Source: Devosia sp. YR412
GTDB taxonomy: Bacteria; Pseudomonadota; Alphaproteobacteria; Rhizobiales; Devosiaceae
Reading direction: 5' to 3'
DNA length: 64,000 nucleotides
NCBI RefSeq assembly: GCF_900110945.1
Contig: NZ_FOFL01000001.1
Span: 496,001-560,000, forward strand
The notes under the pieces were generated by a model. It was not told the origin of the DNA. It worked only from the letters and a program-made list of their open reading frames with translations, and did no database searches. The position numbers were made by a program, and so were the translations under genes. This document shows positions 53,477 through 63,053 of the stretch, piece by piece (positions within the stretch are counted from its first letter, which is position 1; every line of letters starts with the position of its first letter).

Positions 53477-54397
53477 ATGCGTATCATTTTCATGGGCACG
53501 CCGGATTTTTCCGTTCCCACGCTGACTGAAATCGTCTCCTCCGGCCATGAGGTCGTCGCGGTCTATACCCGCGCGCCCAAGCCGGCCGGCCGTGGCCAGG
53601 AAGAGCGCAAGTCGCCTGTACACCTGGCGGCCGAAGGTTTTGGCATTCCGGTCTATACGCCCAAGTCGCTGAAAGGCGAGGCCGAGCAGATCGTCTTCGC
53701 CAGCCATGGTGCGGACCTTGCCGTGGTCGTTGCCTATGGTCTTCTGCTACCCAAGCCCATTCTTGAAGCGCCCGAACTTGGCTGCCTCAACCTCCATGGT
53801 TCGCTGCTGCCGCGCTGGCGCGGTGCCGCGCCGATTCAGCGTTCGATCATGGCCGGCGATGCCCAGACCGGCGTCATGGTTATGCAGATGGACGAAGGCC
53901 TCGACACCGGCCCGGTCGCGCTCGGCGAGGTGATCCCGATCACTCCGGACATGACCGCCGGCGAATTGCACGACAGCATGATGCGCACCGGCGCCGACCT
54001 GATGGGCCGGGCGCTGGCCGCGCTCGACCGCGGCAGCCTGGATTTCAAGCCGCAGCCCGAAGATGACGCGGTCTATGCCAAAAAGATCGAAAAATCCGAG
54101 GCCCGCATCGATTGGTCGCTGCCGGCCGAAGACGTGCACAATCACATCCGCGGCCTCTCGCCTTTCCCCGGCGCGTGGTTTGAAGTCGAACTGGCCGGCA
54201 AGCCGACCCGCGTGAAAGTGCTGCGTTCGACGCTCGGTTCGGGCAGCGGTGCGCCCGGTGCCTTGCTCGACAACCTCACCATTGCCTGCGGCTCCGGTGC
54301 CGTTCGCCTCACCCAGGTGCAGCGCGAAGGCAAGGGCGCCATGGATGCCGCGACCTTCCTGCGTGGGGCAGGGACCTTGCCCGCCAGCGTCAGCTAA
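53477..54397 (+). CDS. fmt: Methionyl-tRNA formyltransferase
   Basis: 306-residue enzyme formylating initiator Met-tRNA. The N-terminal transferase domain has [18 protein letters not shown] with the catalytic Asn/His, and the C-terminal tRNA-binding domain starts around residue 205. AGGAG precedes the ATG. The truA start follows its stop directly. Confidence 0.96.
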   Translation: MRIIFMGTPDFSVPTLTEIVSSGHEVVAVYTRAPKPAGRGQEERKSPVHLAAEGFGIPVYTPKSLKGEAEQIVFASHGADLAVVVAYGLLLPKPILEAPELGCLNLHGSLLPRWRGAAPIQRSIMAGDAQTGVMVMQMDEGLDTGPVALGEVIPITPDMTAGELHDSMMRTGADLMGRALAALDRGSLDFKPQPEDDAVYAKKIEKSEARIDWSLPAEDVHNHIRGLSPFPGAWFEVELAGKPTRVKVLRSTLGSGSGAPGALLDNLTIACGSGAVRLTQVQREGKGAMDAATFLRGAGTLPASVS

Positions 54398-55135
54398 ATG
54401 CCGCGCTACAAGCTCACCATAGAATATGACGGCACGCCCTTCTCGGGCTGGCAGCGCCAGGCCGATCGGCCCTCGGTGCAGCAGGCGCTCGAAGAGGCGA
54501 TCCTTGCCATGTCGGGCGAGACCGTCACCACCCAGGCTGCGGGACGCACTGATGCGGGCGTCCATGCCCTCGGCCAGGTCGCTCATTTTGATCTCAGCAA
54601 AGAGTGGGACCCGTTCCGCATCCGCGAGGCGCTGAACTTTCACCTGCGGCCGCAGCCGGCGGCCATCATCACGGCCGAAGCTGTGCCCGATACCTTCGAG
54701 GCCCGCTTCTCCGCCACGGCGCGCCACTATGAATATCGCATCCTCACCCGCCGCGCCCCGCCGGTGATCGAGCGCGACCATGTCTGGCACATTCCCAAAA
54801 GCCTTGATGCCGAGGCGATGGATCACGCGGCCAGCCTTGCCCTTGGCCAGCATGATTTCACGACCTTCCGCTCATCGGAATGTCAGGCGAACTCACCAGT
54901 GCGGACCCTGGACAGGTTTTCCGTCCGGGCCGAGCCGGATCATGTCGTCATCACCGCCAGCGCCCGTTCATTCCTGCATCATCAGGTGCGCTCGATGGTC
55001 GGTTCACTCCGGCTGGTCGGCGAGGGCAAGTGGAGCCCGCGCGATTTCCGCGCCGCGCTCGATGCCAAAGACCGCACCCGCTGCGGCGCCATGGCGCCGT
55101 CAGCCGGCCTCTATCTGACCGGCGTCAGCTACTAG
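54398..55135 (+). CDS. truA: tRNA pseudouridine(38-40) synthase
   Basis: 245-residue enzyme. The catalytic Asp lies in AAGRTDAGVHA (about residue 52), and 'YEYRILTRRAPPVIERDHVW' and FLHHQVRSMVG are also conserved. It begins at the base after the fmt stop. Its end overlaps the convergent membrane-protein gene by 4 bp. Confidence 0.95.
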   Translation: MPRYKLTIEYDGTPFSGWQRQADRPSVQQALEEAILAMSGETVTTQAAGRTDAGVHALGQVAHFDLSKEWDPFRIREALNFHLRPQPAAIITAEAVPDTFEARFSATARHYEYRILTRRAPPVIERDHVWHIPKSLDAEAMDHAASLALGQHDFTTFRSSECQANSPVRTLDRFSVRAEPDHVVITASARSFLHHQVRSMVGSLRLVGEGKWSPRDFRAALDAKDRTRCGAMAPSAGLYLTGVSY

Positions 55136-55722
55136 AGCGCCATGCCCAATATGGGTTGGATCACCAGCGCGGTGGTTAGCTGGGCGCTCACGAACAGCGC
55201 AACATGCAGCGGCTTCAGCGTCAGGATCAGCCGGGCGATATTGACCGAGATCACCAAGGCGGCAATGCCCAGAACGATGAAGGGAATGCTGCCGCTGGTC
55301 AGCTGCGCCATTTCCCCGCCCGGTTCGATGGCGATCGGCTGGCCGAAAATGCCGATCAGCGCCACGGCAAGCACCGCCTGAAACATCGTCGCCCAGTTCT
55401 GCACCACGACGAAGGGGATAAAGCCATCGCTACGGCCAAGTTGGCGCAGCACGATCCAGGCAATGCCGAACTGCACGCCGATCACCAGCGCGCCAAGGAT
55501 CACCACACCGCCGGCCACGCCGGATGGGGTTGGAATACCCAGCAGCTGCGGCCCGAAGGCCTGTACGGCCAGCGCCACAACCAGCGCGATGAACGAGCCG
55601 ACCAAGCCGGTCTGGCGGAAATCGAAATAGGCGGAGGATTGCCTGTCGCCGACGATCAGGGCGAGGCAGCCGCGGGCGGCGCCGATCAGCTCATCGAGGA
55701 AGGTCGTGGTCGTTTTGGCCAA
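55132..55722 (-). CDS. Small Yip1-like membrane protein (tandem paralog 1)
   Basis: 196-residue protein with five hydrophobic segments, resembling Yip1-domain membrane proteins in helix pattern. It aligns by eye with the next gene upstream: 'LGIPTPSGVAGGVVILGALV' here against IGMPSLPGVLAAMFVLGLPV there, and IPFVVVQNWATMF against YPILVPGTYVLTAF. Function unknown. It ends the dapD-dapE unit, 17 bp after its paralog. Confidence 0.7.
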   Translation of the reverse strand: MAKTTTTFLDELIGAARGCLALIVGDRQSSAYFDFRQTGLVGSFIALVVALAVQAFGPQLLGIPTPSGVAGGVVILGALVIGVQFGIAWIVLRQLGRSDGFIPFVVVQNWATMFQAVLAVALIGIFGQPIAIEPGGEMAQLTSGSIPFIVLGIAALVISVNIARLILTLKPLHVALFVSAQLTTALVIQPILGMAL

Positions 55723-55739
55723 GGGCTTGTCTCGAGGGT

Positions 55740-56273
55740 TCAGGTGCCGGGATTGCTGAGCATGTAGAGCGCCATGCGCATCGCCACAAGCAGCACGACC
55801 GTCAAAACCGCAAATGCCGCAGCAATGCCTAAGTTCCAGCCCGTCGCGGCTCGGGCCAGCCGATACAGCAGATAACCCAGCCCGACCCAGGCCAGCATGA
55901 CGACCGGCCCGCCGATCATCGCCAGCGCACCCTCGATCAACAGGAAGGCCGTCAGCACATAGGTTCCGGGCACCAGAATGGGATAGATGGGCTCATTGCT
56001 CTTGAGCCCCATGCGCGTGCCCAACAGCGTCAGCACCAGCGCAATGACCGGCAGGCCCAGTACGAACATCGCGGCAAGCACGCCCGGCAGGCTGGGCATG
56101 CCGATGCTGGTCGAGGCAATGGCGACAGCAAGAAACGCGGCGCAGGCATAGATGATCAGCGCGATGATCAGACCCGGCGTGCTGATCGAGAAGCGCTCGC
56201 GCCAGCCCGGTTCGCCGCGCAGGATCATCATCCAGCCGGTCACGGCGTTGCTGATCGCGCCCCAGATTTTCAT
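55740..56273 (-). CDS. Small membrane protein (tandem paralog 2)
   Basis: 177-residue protein with about five helices, related to the next gene by the matching segments noted there. The start at 56273 overlaps the dapE stop by 4 bp (ATGA), so it is co-translated with dapE. Charged N-terminal ~25 residues (WMMILRGEPGWRERF) may lie at the membrane surface. Function unknown. Confidence 0.7.
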   Translation of the reverse strand: MKIWGAISNAVTGWMMILRGEPGWRERFSISTPGLIIALIIYACAAFLAVAIASTSIGMPSLPGVLAAMFVLGLPVIALVLTLLGTRMGLKSNEPIYPILVPGTYVLTAFLLIEGALAMIGGPVVMLAWVGLGYLLYRLARAATGWNLGIAAAFAVLTVVLLVAMRMALYMLSNPGT

Positions 56274-57418
56274 GCCGCCCCTCCAAAGAAGCGGACCATG
56301 AAGGCGCGATAGATCTCGGTCAACCCGACGAGGTCTGAAACCAGGATATGTTCGTCCGCCTTGTGCATCGACGGCCCGACCAATCCGCATTCCACCACCG
56401 GCCCATATTGGGCGATGAAGCGCGCATCCGATGTGCCGCCACCGGTCGAGAATTCCGGCTTGCGCCCTGTGACTTCCTTGATGGCTGCGCTCAGCGTCGC
56501 CACATCATCGCTCAGTGGCGACAGGAAAGATTTTGACGGCACGCCGGCCACGCTGAAGCTGAATACCGCGCCCTTGGCATCGACCGTGGCAATGCGTCCG
56601 CGCACCCAGTCCGCCAGCGTTTCTGGCGTCCACAGGTCATTGTAGCGGATGTTGAACTTGATGGTCCCAGCGGCCGGGATCACATTGCCGGTCGGATTGC
56701 CGACGTCAATGGACGTGACTTCGAGATTGCTCGCCGGGAAATGCTTCGTGCCGGTGTCAATCTGCGTATCCAGCGCCGTCACCACCCGCGCCAGCGCCGG
56801 CATCGGATTGTTGGCCCGCTCTGGATAGGCCACATGGCCCTGCGTGCCAGCCACCGTGATCGTGCCCGACAGCGACCCACGCCGGCCGATCTTGATGCTG
56901 TCGCCGAGCTGGGCAGCTGAACTCGGTTCGCCGACAATGGCAAAGTCGAAATGCTGCTGCTGGCTTTCAGCCCAGGCCATCAGCTTGTCTGTGCCATTGA
57001 TGGCGTCGGCTTCCTCGTCATTGGTGATGGCCAGCATCACCGTGCCGGCATCCTCTGGGATGGCCGCCGCCGCCGCGACAAAAGCCGCGACGCCCGACTT
57101 CATATCCGCCGCGCCGCGCCCATAAAGCTTGCCATCCGCCTCGCGCGGCATGAACGGGTCCGACGTCCAACCCGCCAGATCGCCGGGCGGTACCACATCG
57201 GTATGCCCGGCAAACAGCAGCCGCCGCCCAGCCGTGCCCCGAATGGCAAACAGGTTATCGACCGGATAGGACCCATCGCCCTCAAAACGCAGGCGGGTGA
57301 CGGTAAAACCGATCGCCGCCAGCGCTTGCTCCAGCACATCCAGCGCCCCGGCCTCCTCGGGCGTCACCGAGGGGCAGGCAATCAGGCGCTTGAGCAGGTC
57401 GAGCGGGTCAAGTGTCAT
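56270..57418 (-). CDS. dapE: Succinyl-diaminopimelate desuccinylase
   Basis: 382-residue zinc peptidase-family enzyme of lysine/peptidoglycan synthesis. The metal ligands lie in FAGHTDVVPPGD and the catalytic Glu in NDEEADAINGTD; the dimerisation domain follows around residue 180-290 and 'STGGGTSDARFIAQ' has a later ligand region. The start at 57418 overlaps the dapD stop by one base; the open frame beyond it is only a shadow of dapD. Confidence 0.95.
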   Translation of the reverse strand: MTLDPLDLLKRLIACPSVTPEEAGALDVLEQALAAIGFTVTRLRFEGDGSYPVDNLFAIRGTAGRRLLFAGHTDVVPPGDLAGWTSDPFMPREADGKLYGRGAADMKSGVAAFVAAAAAIPEDAGTVMLAITNDEEADAINGTDKLMAWAESQQQHFDFAIVGEPSSAAQLGDSIKIGRRGSLSGTITVAGTQGHVAYPERANNPMPALARVVTALDTQIDTGTKHFPASNLEVTSIDVGNPTGNVIPAAGTIKFNIRYNDLWTPETLADWVRGRIATVDAKGAVFSFSVAGVPSKSFLSPLSDDVATLSAAIKEVTGRKPEFSTGGGTSDARFIAQYGPVVECGLVGPSMHKADEHILVSDLVGLTEIYRAFMVRFFGGAA

Positions 57419-58257
57419 CAGTCGCGCAGCAGCTCGTTGATGCCGGTCTTGCTGCGGGTCTGCGCGTCGACCGTCTTGACGATCACCGCGCAATAAAGGC
57501 TCGGGCCGGGTTCGCCATTGGGCAAAGGCTTGCCGGGCAGCGAGCCCGAGACCACCACCGAATAGGGCGGCACCTTGCCGATGTGGATTTCGCCGGTAGC
57601 GCGATCGACGATCTTGGTCGAGGCGCCGATGAAGACGCCCATGGAAATCACCGCGCCTTCGCCGACAATCACGCCCTCGACCACTTCCGAACGGGCGCCG
57701 ATAAAGCAATTGTCCTCGATGATCACCGGGCCGGCCTGCAGCGGCTCGAGCACGCCGCCAATGCCGACGCCACCTGAAATATGCACATTCTTGCCGATCT
57801 GCGCGCAGGAGCCGACAGTGACCCAGGTGTCGACCATGGTGCCCTCGTCGACATAGGCGCCGACATTGACGAAGCTGGGCATCAGGATGACATTCTTGCC
57901 GATAAAGGCCGGGCTGCGCACCACGGCGCCGGGCACGGCACGGAAGCCGGCGGCGCGGAACTGGTTCTCGCTCCAGCCCTCGAACTTGGTCGGCACCTTG
58001 TCCCAATAGTGCGAACCGCCCGGTGCGCCCTCGATCAGCTTGTTGTCGTTGAGGCGAAAGTTCAGCAGCACGGCTTTCTTGAGCCACTGATTGACCTGCC
58101 ACTGCCCATCGACCTTTTCGGCAACCCGCGCTTCGCCGCTATCGAGCAGGCGCAGCGCTTCCTCGACGGCCTCGCGCACTTCACCCTTGGTATCGAACTT
58201 GATCTCGGCACGAGCCTCGAAGGCGTCATCGATGGTCTTGGCGAGATCGTAAGTCAT
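57418..58257 (-). CDS. dapD: Tetrahydrodipicolinate N-succinyltransferase
   Basis: 279-residue left-handed beta-helix enzyme acting before DapE. The N-terminal helical domain is followed by hexapeptide repeats (for example [19 protein letters not shown]) and the active-site [16 protein letters not shown] region. The start at 58257 (MTYDLAK) is the domain start; a long upstream gap holds its promoter and possible leader. dapD-dapE are translationally coupled. Confidence 0.95.
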   Translation of the reverse strand: MTYDLAKTIDDAFEARAEIKFDTKGEVREAVEEALRLLDSGEARVAEKVDGQWQVNQWLKKAVLLNFRLNDNKLIEGAPGGSHYWDKVPTKFEGWSENQFRAAGFRAVPGAVVRSPAFIGKNVILMPSFVNVGAYVDEGTMVDTWVTVGSCAQIGKNVHISGGVGIGGVLEPLQAGPVIIEDNCFIGARSEVVEGVIVGEGAVISMGVFIGASTKIVDRATGEIHIGKVPPYSVVVSGSLPGKPLPNGEPGPSLYCAVIVKTVDAQTRSKTGINELLRD

Positions 58258-58641
58258 GGGATTAGGTCCTCGTAAATGCTGGCCGGACCATAGCCGGGCG
58301 AGACGCGGTGTCAATCACCGCCCAAGCGGAAGCGCCGCCTGGATGCGGTTTTCATGAGTGGGCGGATCCCGAGACGGCTTTCGCCTCTTGAGATTTTTAG
58401 TGTGAGACGATCGCCGTCTCGGGACGTCCGGTTTTATGAACCGCGTCAGGCGGCCGGCATAACCTCGCATACCGACGGCCCGGGCGTGAACCCACGGCGA
58501 CTGGCATAGTCCCGTGCCCGGCCCACTCCCGCCACTGTCGCCTGCAGGCCGCCGATGCGGGGTGGATGGCGGCATTATGCGCGCTGGTGGAGGGGCGTGG
58601 ATAAGGTGGATAGCGTTGCCAGAAAGCACGGATATCCCCCG
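58258..58641 (-). promoter_or_regulatory. Long dapD leader region with alternative hairpins
   Basis: 384 bp between recO and dapD. On the minus strand CCCGAGACGGC (58413-58423) can pair with GCCGTCTCGGG (58368-58378), or its inner GAGACG can pair with the nearby CGTCTC a few bases on: two mutually exclusive hairpins. A 14-codon frame ([14 protein letters not shown]) lies just after, before dapD. This looks like an attenuator-type leader but has no known riboswitch motif that I can identify. Confidence 0.4.
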
Positions 58642-59352
58642 CTACTCCCGCTCCCGACTCAGCAGCTCCACCAACCCATCGCGCATCGCCGGTCGTGCCT
58701 CTTGCCTTGGCCCCCAGATGTGGGCATCGAGGAAATGGCTGGTGAGCTTCAGCGCGTCGGCGATGTCGTGTGGGCTGGCATTGCCGAGGCCGGTGAGGAA
58801 GCTCGGCAGCGGCAGCAGGCGGTCGAGGTAGGGTTGCGCGGCGGCGCGGGAGACGGCGCGGCCCGACTTTGGAGAGACATGCGTCAGGTCTTCGGTAGTG
58901 CCGGTGGCGGCGCAGGTTGAGAGATCGAGGCCGAAGCCGAGGTCGTCGAGCAGGGCCAGCTCGAAACGGGCCAGTGCGGCGCCATCGGGGGCGCTGTCGA
59001 TCAGGCGGACGGCCATGCCGAGCAGGCGATCATGCGGGTCGCGCTCGGGCAGCAGGTGCAGCAATTCGCAGACGGTCTGGCTGAGGTAGAGCCGGGTGCG
59101 GTCCTCGATCAGGGCGGCGGCGCGGCCTTGCAGCAATTCGACGCTGAACATGCCGAGCTGGTCTTCGAGCCTGGCGCGCCAAGTGAGCTGGATGGTATTG
59201 CCGGGCTGCAGCGCGGGCGAGAGGCGGCGCGAGCGGCCACCGCGGACGAGGCCGAGATGACGCCCCCTGCCCGCCACCATGGCCTCGGCAATGACGCTCG
59301 ACTCGCCGTGACGACGGACGCCTATGAGCAGGGCTTCACCGGTCCATTCCAT
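58642..59352 (-). CDS. recO: DNA repair protein RecO
   Basis: 236-residue protein. The N-terminal OB fold starts 'MEWTGEALLIGVRRHGESS' and the C-terminal helical domain is complete. The zinc-binding cysteines of some RecO proteins are missing here, as in many proteobacteria. It mediates RecA loading with RecR. It follows era by 29 bp in the conserved rnc-era-recO order. Confidence 0.93.
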   Translation of the reverse strand: MEWTGEALLIGVRRHGESSVIAEAMVAGRGRHLGLVRGGRSRRLSPALQPGNTIQLTWRARLEDQLGMFSVELLQGRAAALIEDRTRLYLSQTVCELLHLLPERDPHDRLLGMAVRLIDSAPDGAALARFELALLDDLGFGLDLSTCAATGTTEDLTHVSPKSGRAVSRAAAQPYLDRLLPLPSFLTGLGNASPHDIADALKLTSHFLDAHIWGPRQEARPAMRDGLVELLSRERE

Positions 59353-59381
59353 CTGCTCAGACCTTCAAGGGCAAAGAGCGG

Positions 59382-60302
59382 TCAGTCCTTGCCGTGCGGG
59401 TAGTCGAGACCCATTTCGCGGTAGCGCTCGGGATCGTCGCCCCACTTTTCGCGGACTTTCACGAAGAGGAACAGATGGATCGGCACCTCGTACATGGCCA
59501 TCAGTTCCTTGCGCGATTCCGCGCCGATCGACTTGATGGTCTGGCCCCCCGCGCCGAGCACGATCTTCTTGTGGCTCTCGCGCGACAGATAGATCACCTG
59601 GTCGATCTTGTAGGAGCCGTCCTTCTGGATCTTGAAGCTCTCGGTCTCGACGGTGGAATTGTAGGGGATCTCGTCGTGGACGCGCAGGAACAGCTTTTCG
59701 CGCGTGATCTCTGCCGCGGTGATGGCCATGGTCAGGTCGGTGAGGTGATCCTCGGGGAAGTGCCAGGGGCCGGGCGGGATATGCTTGACGCACCAGTCCA
59801 TGAAGTCCTGCACGCCATAGCCCTTGAGGGCCGAGATCATGAAGGTGGCTTCAAAGCGCAACTTGGCGTTGATCGCCTCGGAGAGCTTCAGCAGTTCCTC
59901 GTTCTTGATGGTGTCGATCTTGTTGAGGATCAGGATGCGCGGGTGATTGATGTTTTCGAGGCCCTCGATCAGCTTTTCGAGGTCGGACGTCAGGCCGCGA
60001 TCGACGTCGACGATCAGCGCGACGATATCGGCATCGCCGGCCCCGCCCCAGGCGCTATCGACCATGGCGCGGTCGAGCCGGCGCTTGGGGGCAAAGATGC
60101 CGGGCGTGTCGATGAAAACCAGCTGTGCCTTGTCGAGCGTAACCACGCCTCGCACCTGGCTGCGGGTGGTCTGCGCCTTGTGGGTGACGATGGAGACTTT
60201 GGTGCCGACCAGCGAGTTCAGCAGCGTGGACTTGCCGGCATTGGGGGCGCCGACGAGGGCGATGAAGCCGCAGGCGGTGTCGATCGGTTCAATATCTGTC
60301 AT
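59382..60302 (-). CDS. era: GTPase Era
   Basis: 306-residue ribosome-assembly GTPase. G1 GAPNAGKST (about residues 18-26), G3 DTPGIF, G4 NKID, and the C-terminal KH domain around 'KIVLGAGGQTIKSIGAESRK'. The ATG overlaps the rnc stop. It binds the 3' end of 16S rRNA during maturation. Normal length. Confidence 0.96.
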   Translation of the reverse strand: MTDIEPIDTACGFIALVGAPNAGKSTLLNSLVGTKVSIVTHKAQTTRSQVRGVVTLDKAQLVFIDTPGIFAPKRRLDRAMVDSAWGGAGDADIVALIVDVDRGLTSDLEKLIEGLENINHPRILILNKIDTIKNEELLKLSEAINAKLRFEATFMISALKGYGVQDFMDWCVKHIPPGPWHFPEDHLTDLTMAITAAEITREKLFLRVHDEIPYNSTVETESFKIQKDGSYKIDQVIYLSRESHKKIVLGAGGQTIKSIGAESRKELMAMYEVPIHLFLFVKVREKWGDDPERYREMGLDYPHGKD

Positions 60303-61018
60303 TTGCTTTGATCTTTGGGTTCTTGCCACACCTGCTGGGCGATCAGGAACAGTTCGGCGGCCTTGTGTTCGGCGATCTTCTTGGAAGGTCCGATAGCGCT
60401 CAACGGTTCGAAATCACCCAGGGTGACGGCGATGGTGAATTCGGGCGCATGGTCGGGACCGGTGCGCGCGGTCTGGGTATAGGTGGGGGGCTCGAGGCCG
60501 CGGGCCTGGGCCCATTCCTGCAGCGTGGTCTTGGCATCGGCCTTGTTGGCCTGGCCGTCGGCCAGAAATTCCTCGAACATGCGCTCGACGAATTCATAGG
60601 CCTTGCCCATGCCGCCGTCGCAATAGATGGCGCCGATCACCGCTTCGGTGACATCGCCCAGAATGGCTTCCTTTTCGGCGCCGCCGGTACGGGCTTCGCT
60701 TTCGCCGAGGATCATCTCCTGGCCGAGACCAAGAGTGCGGGCGATGACGGCGCAGGTTTCCTTGCGCACCAGCGTGTTGAGCGTGCGGCTAAGCTCGCCC
60801 TCATTGGCCTTGGGGTAGCGGCGATACAGCATGTCGGCGACGACGAGGCCGAGCACGCGATCGCCCAAAAACTCAAGCCGCTGGTAGGAGCGCTCGATGC
60901 GCTTGGCCGGCGAAATGGCGCTGGAATGGGTGAGCGCGCGGTTCAGCAGGTCCGGATCGGCAAACTTGTAGCCGAGGCGGAACTGGAGCTTTTCGGTACT
61001 GCGCGCTGCACGGCTCAT
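60299..61018 (-). CDS. rnc: Ribonuclease III
   Basis: 239-residue double-strand RNase. The signature QRLEFLGDRVLGLVVAD (about residues 43-59) contains the metal-binding acids, and EAVIGAIYCDGG has the second set; the double-stranded RNA-binding domain is the last ~75 residues (TLQEWAQARG...AEHKAAELFL). The start at 61018 overlaps the lepB stop by 4 bp. It processes rRNA precursors and regulates mRNAs. Confidence 0.96.
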   Translation of the reverse strand: MSRAARSTEKLQFRLGYKFADPDLLNRALTHSSAISPAKRIERSYQRLEFLGDRVLGLVVADMLYRRYPKANEGELSRTLNTLVRKETCAVIARTLGLGQEMILGESEARTGGAEKEAILGDVTEAVIGAIYCDGGMGKAYEFVERMFEEFLADGQANKADAKTTLQEWAQARGLEPPTYTQTARTGPDHAPEFTIAVTLGDFEPLSAIGPSKKIAEHKAAELFLIAQQVWQEPKDQSK

Positions 61019-61821
61019 GGAACGTGTTGCGTATCGACGCCCTGGAACATGCGGTCCCAGCGGACGTTGGCCGGCCACTGCCAGAGCTGCCATGGCGGCA
61101 GGTTGTCCTTGATCGAGAAGAAGCGCGCTTCGGCCTTGGCGATCAGGTTGACGGCCGGGACATAGCCGACCTGGCTCAGCACGCGGCTATCGGCGGAGCG
61201 GTCGCGATTGTCGCCCATCATGAAGTAATGGCCGGCGGGCACAACATATTCCGAGGTATTGTCGAGCGGCGCGTTATCCGAGATTTCCTGGATGATGTGG
61301 TTGGTGCCCTCGGGGAAGGTCTCGCGATAGACGGTCACTTCCACGGTCTGGTTGTTGCTGTCGGTATCTTGCGCCTTGCCGACTTCTTCGCGCTCGACCA
61401 TCACGCCATTGATGTAGAGGCGGCCGGCGGTGACCTGGATGCGGTCACCCGGCAGGCCGACGACGCGCTTGATATATTCGATGTTCTGCGGCACCGGGCG
61501 GAAAACGGCGATATCGCCGCGGTTCGGCTCCCGGCCGAAGATGCGGTTGGAAATCGGCAGTTCGAAATCCAGCGCGGAAAAATCGCCATAGCGGCCGAGC
61601 GAGAAGCTATGCTTGCCATAGCCCCAGACGAATTTATTGGCGACGAAGTAGTCGCCGATCATCATGGTTTGCTGCATCGAGGCAGTGGGAATGGAAAAGG
61701 GCTGGTAGAGGAAGCTGCGCAGCACGATGGCGATCAGCAGCGCTTCGACCACGACGACAATGGTCTCCCACCATTCGCTGGCGGCAGACTTCTTGATGGA
61801 CTTGTCGGCGGGCTGACTCAT
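61015..61821 (-). CDS. lepB: Signal peptidase I
   Basis: 268-residue membrane peptidase. One N-terminal helix (about residues 20-40); catalytic Ser in IPTASMQQTMM, Lys in YIKRVVGLPGD, and GDNRDRSADSR as box E. The usual GSM at the serine is ASM here. It cleaves signal peptides of the many exported proteins in this window. Confidence 0.95.
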   Translation of the reverse strand: MSQPADKSIKKSAASEWWETIVVVVEALLIAIVLRSFLYQPFSIPTASMQQTMMIGDYFVANKFVWGYGKHSFSLGRYGDFSALDFELPISNRIFGREPNRGDIAVFRPVPQNIEYIKRVVGLPGDRIQVTAGRLYINGVMVEREEVGKAQDTDSNNQTVEVTVYRETFPEGTNHIIQEISDNAPLDNTSEYVVPAGHYFMMGDNRDRSADSRVLSQVGYVPAVNLIAKAEARFFSIKDNLPPWQLWQWPANVRWDRMFQGVDTQHVP

Positions 61822-61873
61822 GGAATTCCCCGGAAATGCAGTGGCGAAGCGTTATTCCCTTGCAGGAGCCGGG

Positions 61874-62281
61874 TCAATTGCCAGCAATCGGCAGCGCCTC
61901 AATGATGACGAAGGCTTGAGCGAGGCCGGCGTCGTCGGTGATGGTGAGATGGATGTGGGGCTCATGGCCCGCCGGGACAAGGCGCGCGAGGGCTTTTGCC
62001 GCACCATTGGTCAGCTTCATGGTCGGCTTGCCGGACGGCAGGTTGACCACGCCCATGTCGCGCCAATAGACGCCCCAGGAAATGCCGGTACCCAGCGCCT
62101 TGGAACAGGCTTCCTTGGCGGCAAAGCGCTTGGCATAGGAGGCGGCGCGCTGGGCGCGGCGGTCGGACTTTTTCTGCTCGATCTCGGTAAAGCAGCGCTG
62201 GGTAAACCGGTCGCCATACTTTTCCAGCGTCTTGGCGACGCGCTCGATCTGGATCAGGTCCGAGCCGAGGCCGATGATCAT
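61874..62281 (-). CDS. acpS: Holo-[acyl-carrier-protein] synthase
   Basis: 135-residue phosphopantetheinyl transferase. Motifs [12 protein letters not shown] (Asp metal ligand) and [15 protein letters not shown] (Glu and Lys) are intact. It attaches phosphopantetheine to ACP for fatty acid synthesis. 52 bp separate it from lepB; a palindromic repeat lies upstream. Confidence 0.94.
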   Translation of the reverse strand: MIIGLGSDLIQIERVAKTLEKYGDRFTQRCFTEIEQKKSDRRAQRAASYAKRFAAKEACSKALGTGISWGVYWRDMGVVNLPSGKPTMKLTNGAAKALARLVPAGHEPHIHLTITDDAGLAQAFVIIEALPIAGN

Positions 62282-62319
62282 GGGATTGGCCTTTCCACAG
62301 AAGCGTCCGCATCCGCGGC

Positions 62320-62456
62320 ATGGCCCCCTCTCCCCTGAGGGGAGAGGGTTGGAGTGAGGGATTCAGAGGTTAGACTGACCATCATGCTCCACCCAGACAC
62401 TGAACCCCTCACCCGCCGCTGCGCGGCGACCTCTCCCCTCAGGGGAGAGGTGAAGA
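62320..62456. repeat. GC-rich palindromic intergenic repeat, copy 4 (paired)
   Basis: Two CTCTCCCCT-GAGGGGAGAG type palindromes (near 62326-62349 and 62431-62452) bracket a spacer with GGAGTGAGGGATTC and CCCCTCACCC. Same family as the copies at 4292, 11618 and 21430. It breaks the otherwise tight pyrE-acpS run. Confidence 0.75.
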
Positions 62457-62462
62457 AGGGAC

Positions 62463-63053
62463 TCACTTCACCCCCTGGATGCCGCGGCTGCCGGGCTTGA
62501 CCGCGGGGATGGCGGCCAGTTCGGGCGGCAGCGCGTCGGCGGGATAGGCGGGGACCTTGAACTCGATCAGCGACACCAGTGGCACGCCGACATCGGCTTC
62601 GCCACCGGAGCGGTCGATCAGGCAGGCGGCGGCGACCACATTGGCGCCAATGCCGCGCAGCGCTTCGACGCATTCGCGGATTGAGAGGCCGGTGGAGACG
62701 ATGTCTTCCACGACGATGACCTTGTCGCCCGGCTCGATCTCGAAGCCGCGGCGCAGCTCGAACTTGCCCTCGACGCGCTCGGTATAGAGCGCGGGCACGC
62801 CCAAATGACGCGAGGTTTCATAGCCTGGGATAATGCCGCCGATGGCCGGCGAGACCACCTTGGTCACGCCGGGGACTTCAGCCTTGATGCGCTCGGCCAA
62901 TGCCTTGCAGAGCTTTTCGGTCTGCGCGGCATACTGGAACACCTTGGCCTTCTGCAGAAACACCGGCGAGCGCAGGCCCGACGAGAGGATGAAATGGCCC
63001 TCCAGCATGGCACCGCAGTCGCGGAAAATGGCCAGAACTTCATCTTTCGTCAT
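62463..63053 (-). CDS. pyrE: Orotate phosphoribosyltransferase
   Basis: 196-residue enzyme of pyrimidine synthesis. PRPP motif [14 protein letters not shown] (about residues 111-124) and the N-terminal '[17 protein letters not shown]' are typical. The ATG at 63053 follows AGAGG at 7 bases; a TTG at 63059 is less likely. It overlaps the 3' end of the rel gene by 14 bp. Confidence 0.94.
   Translation of the reverse strand: MTKDEVLAIFRDCGAMLEGHFILSSGLRSPVFLQKAKVFQYAAQTEKLCKALAERIKAEVPGVTKVVSPAIGGIIPGYETSRHLGVPALYTERVEGKFELRRGFEIEPGDKVIVVEDIVSTGLSIRECVEALRGIGANVVAAACLIDRSGGEADVGVPLVSLIEFKVPAYPADALPPELAAIPAVKPGSRGIQGVK

Noticed and set aside
56270-58102. One long frame running from dapE through most of dapD, as if a fusion
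   Set aside because: dapE starts at 57418 and dapD is in another frame with all its motifs; the upstream part of the long frame is Arg/Gly-rich shadow sequence.
58470-58560. Cobalamin-riboswitch-like words (GTGAA...CCCGCCACTGT) on the plus strand
   Set aside because: No plus-strand gene follows, the spacing and the other conserved boxes do not fit, and the match is a few short words in GC-rich DNA.
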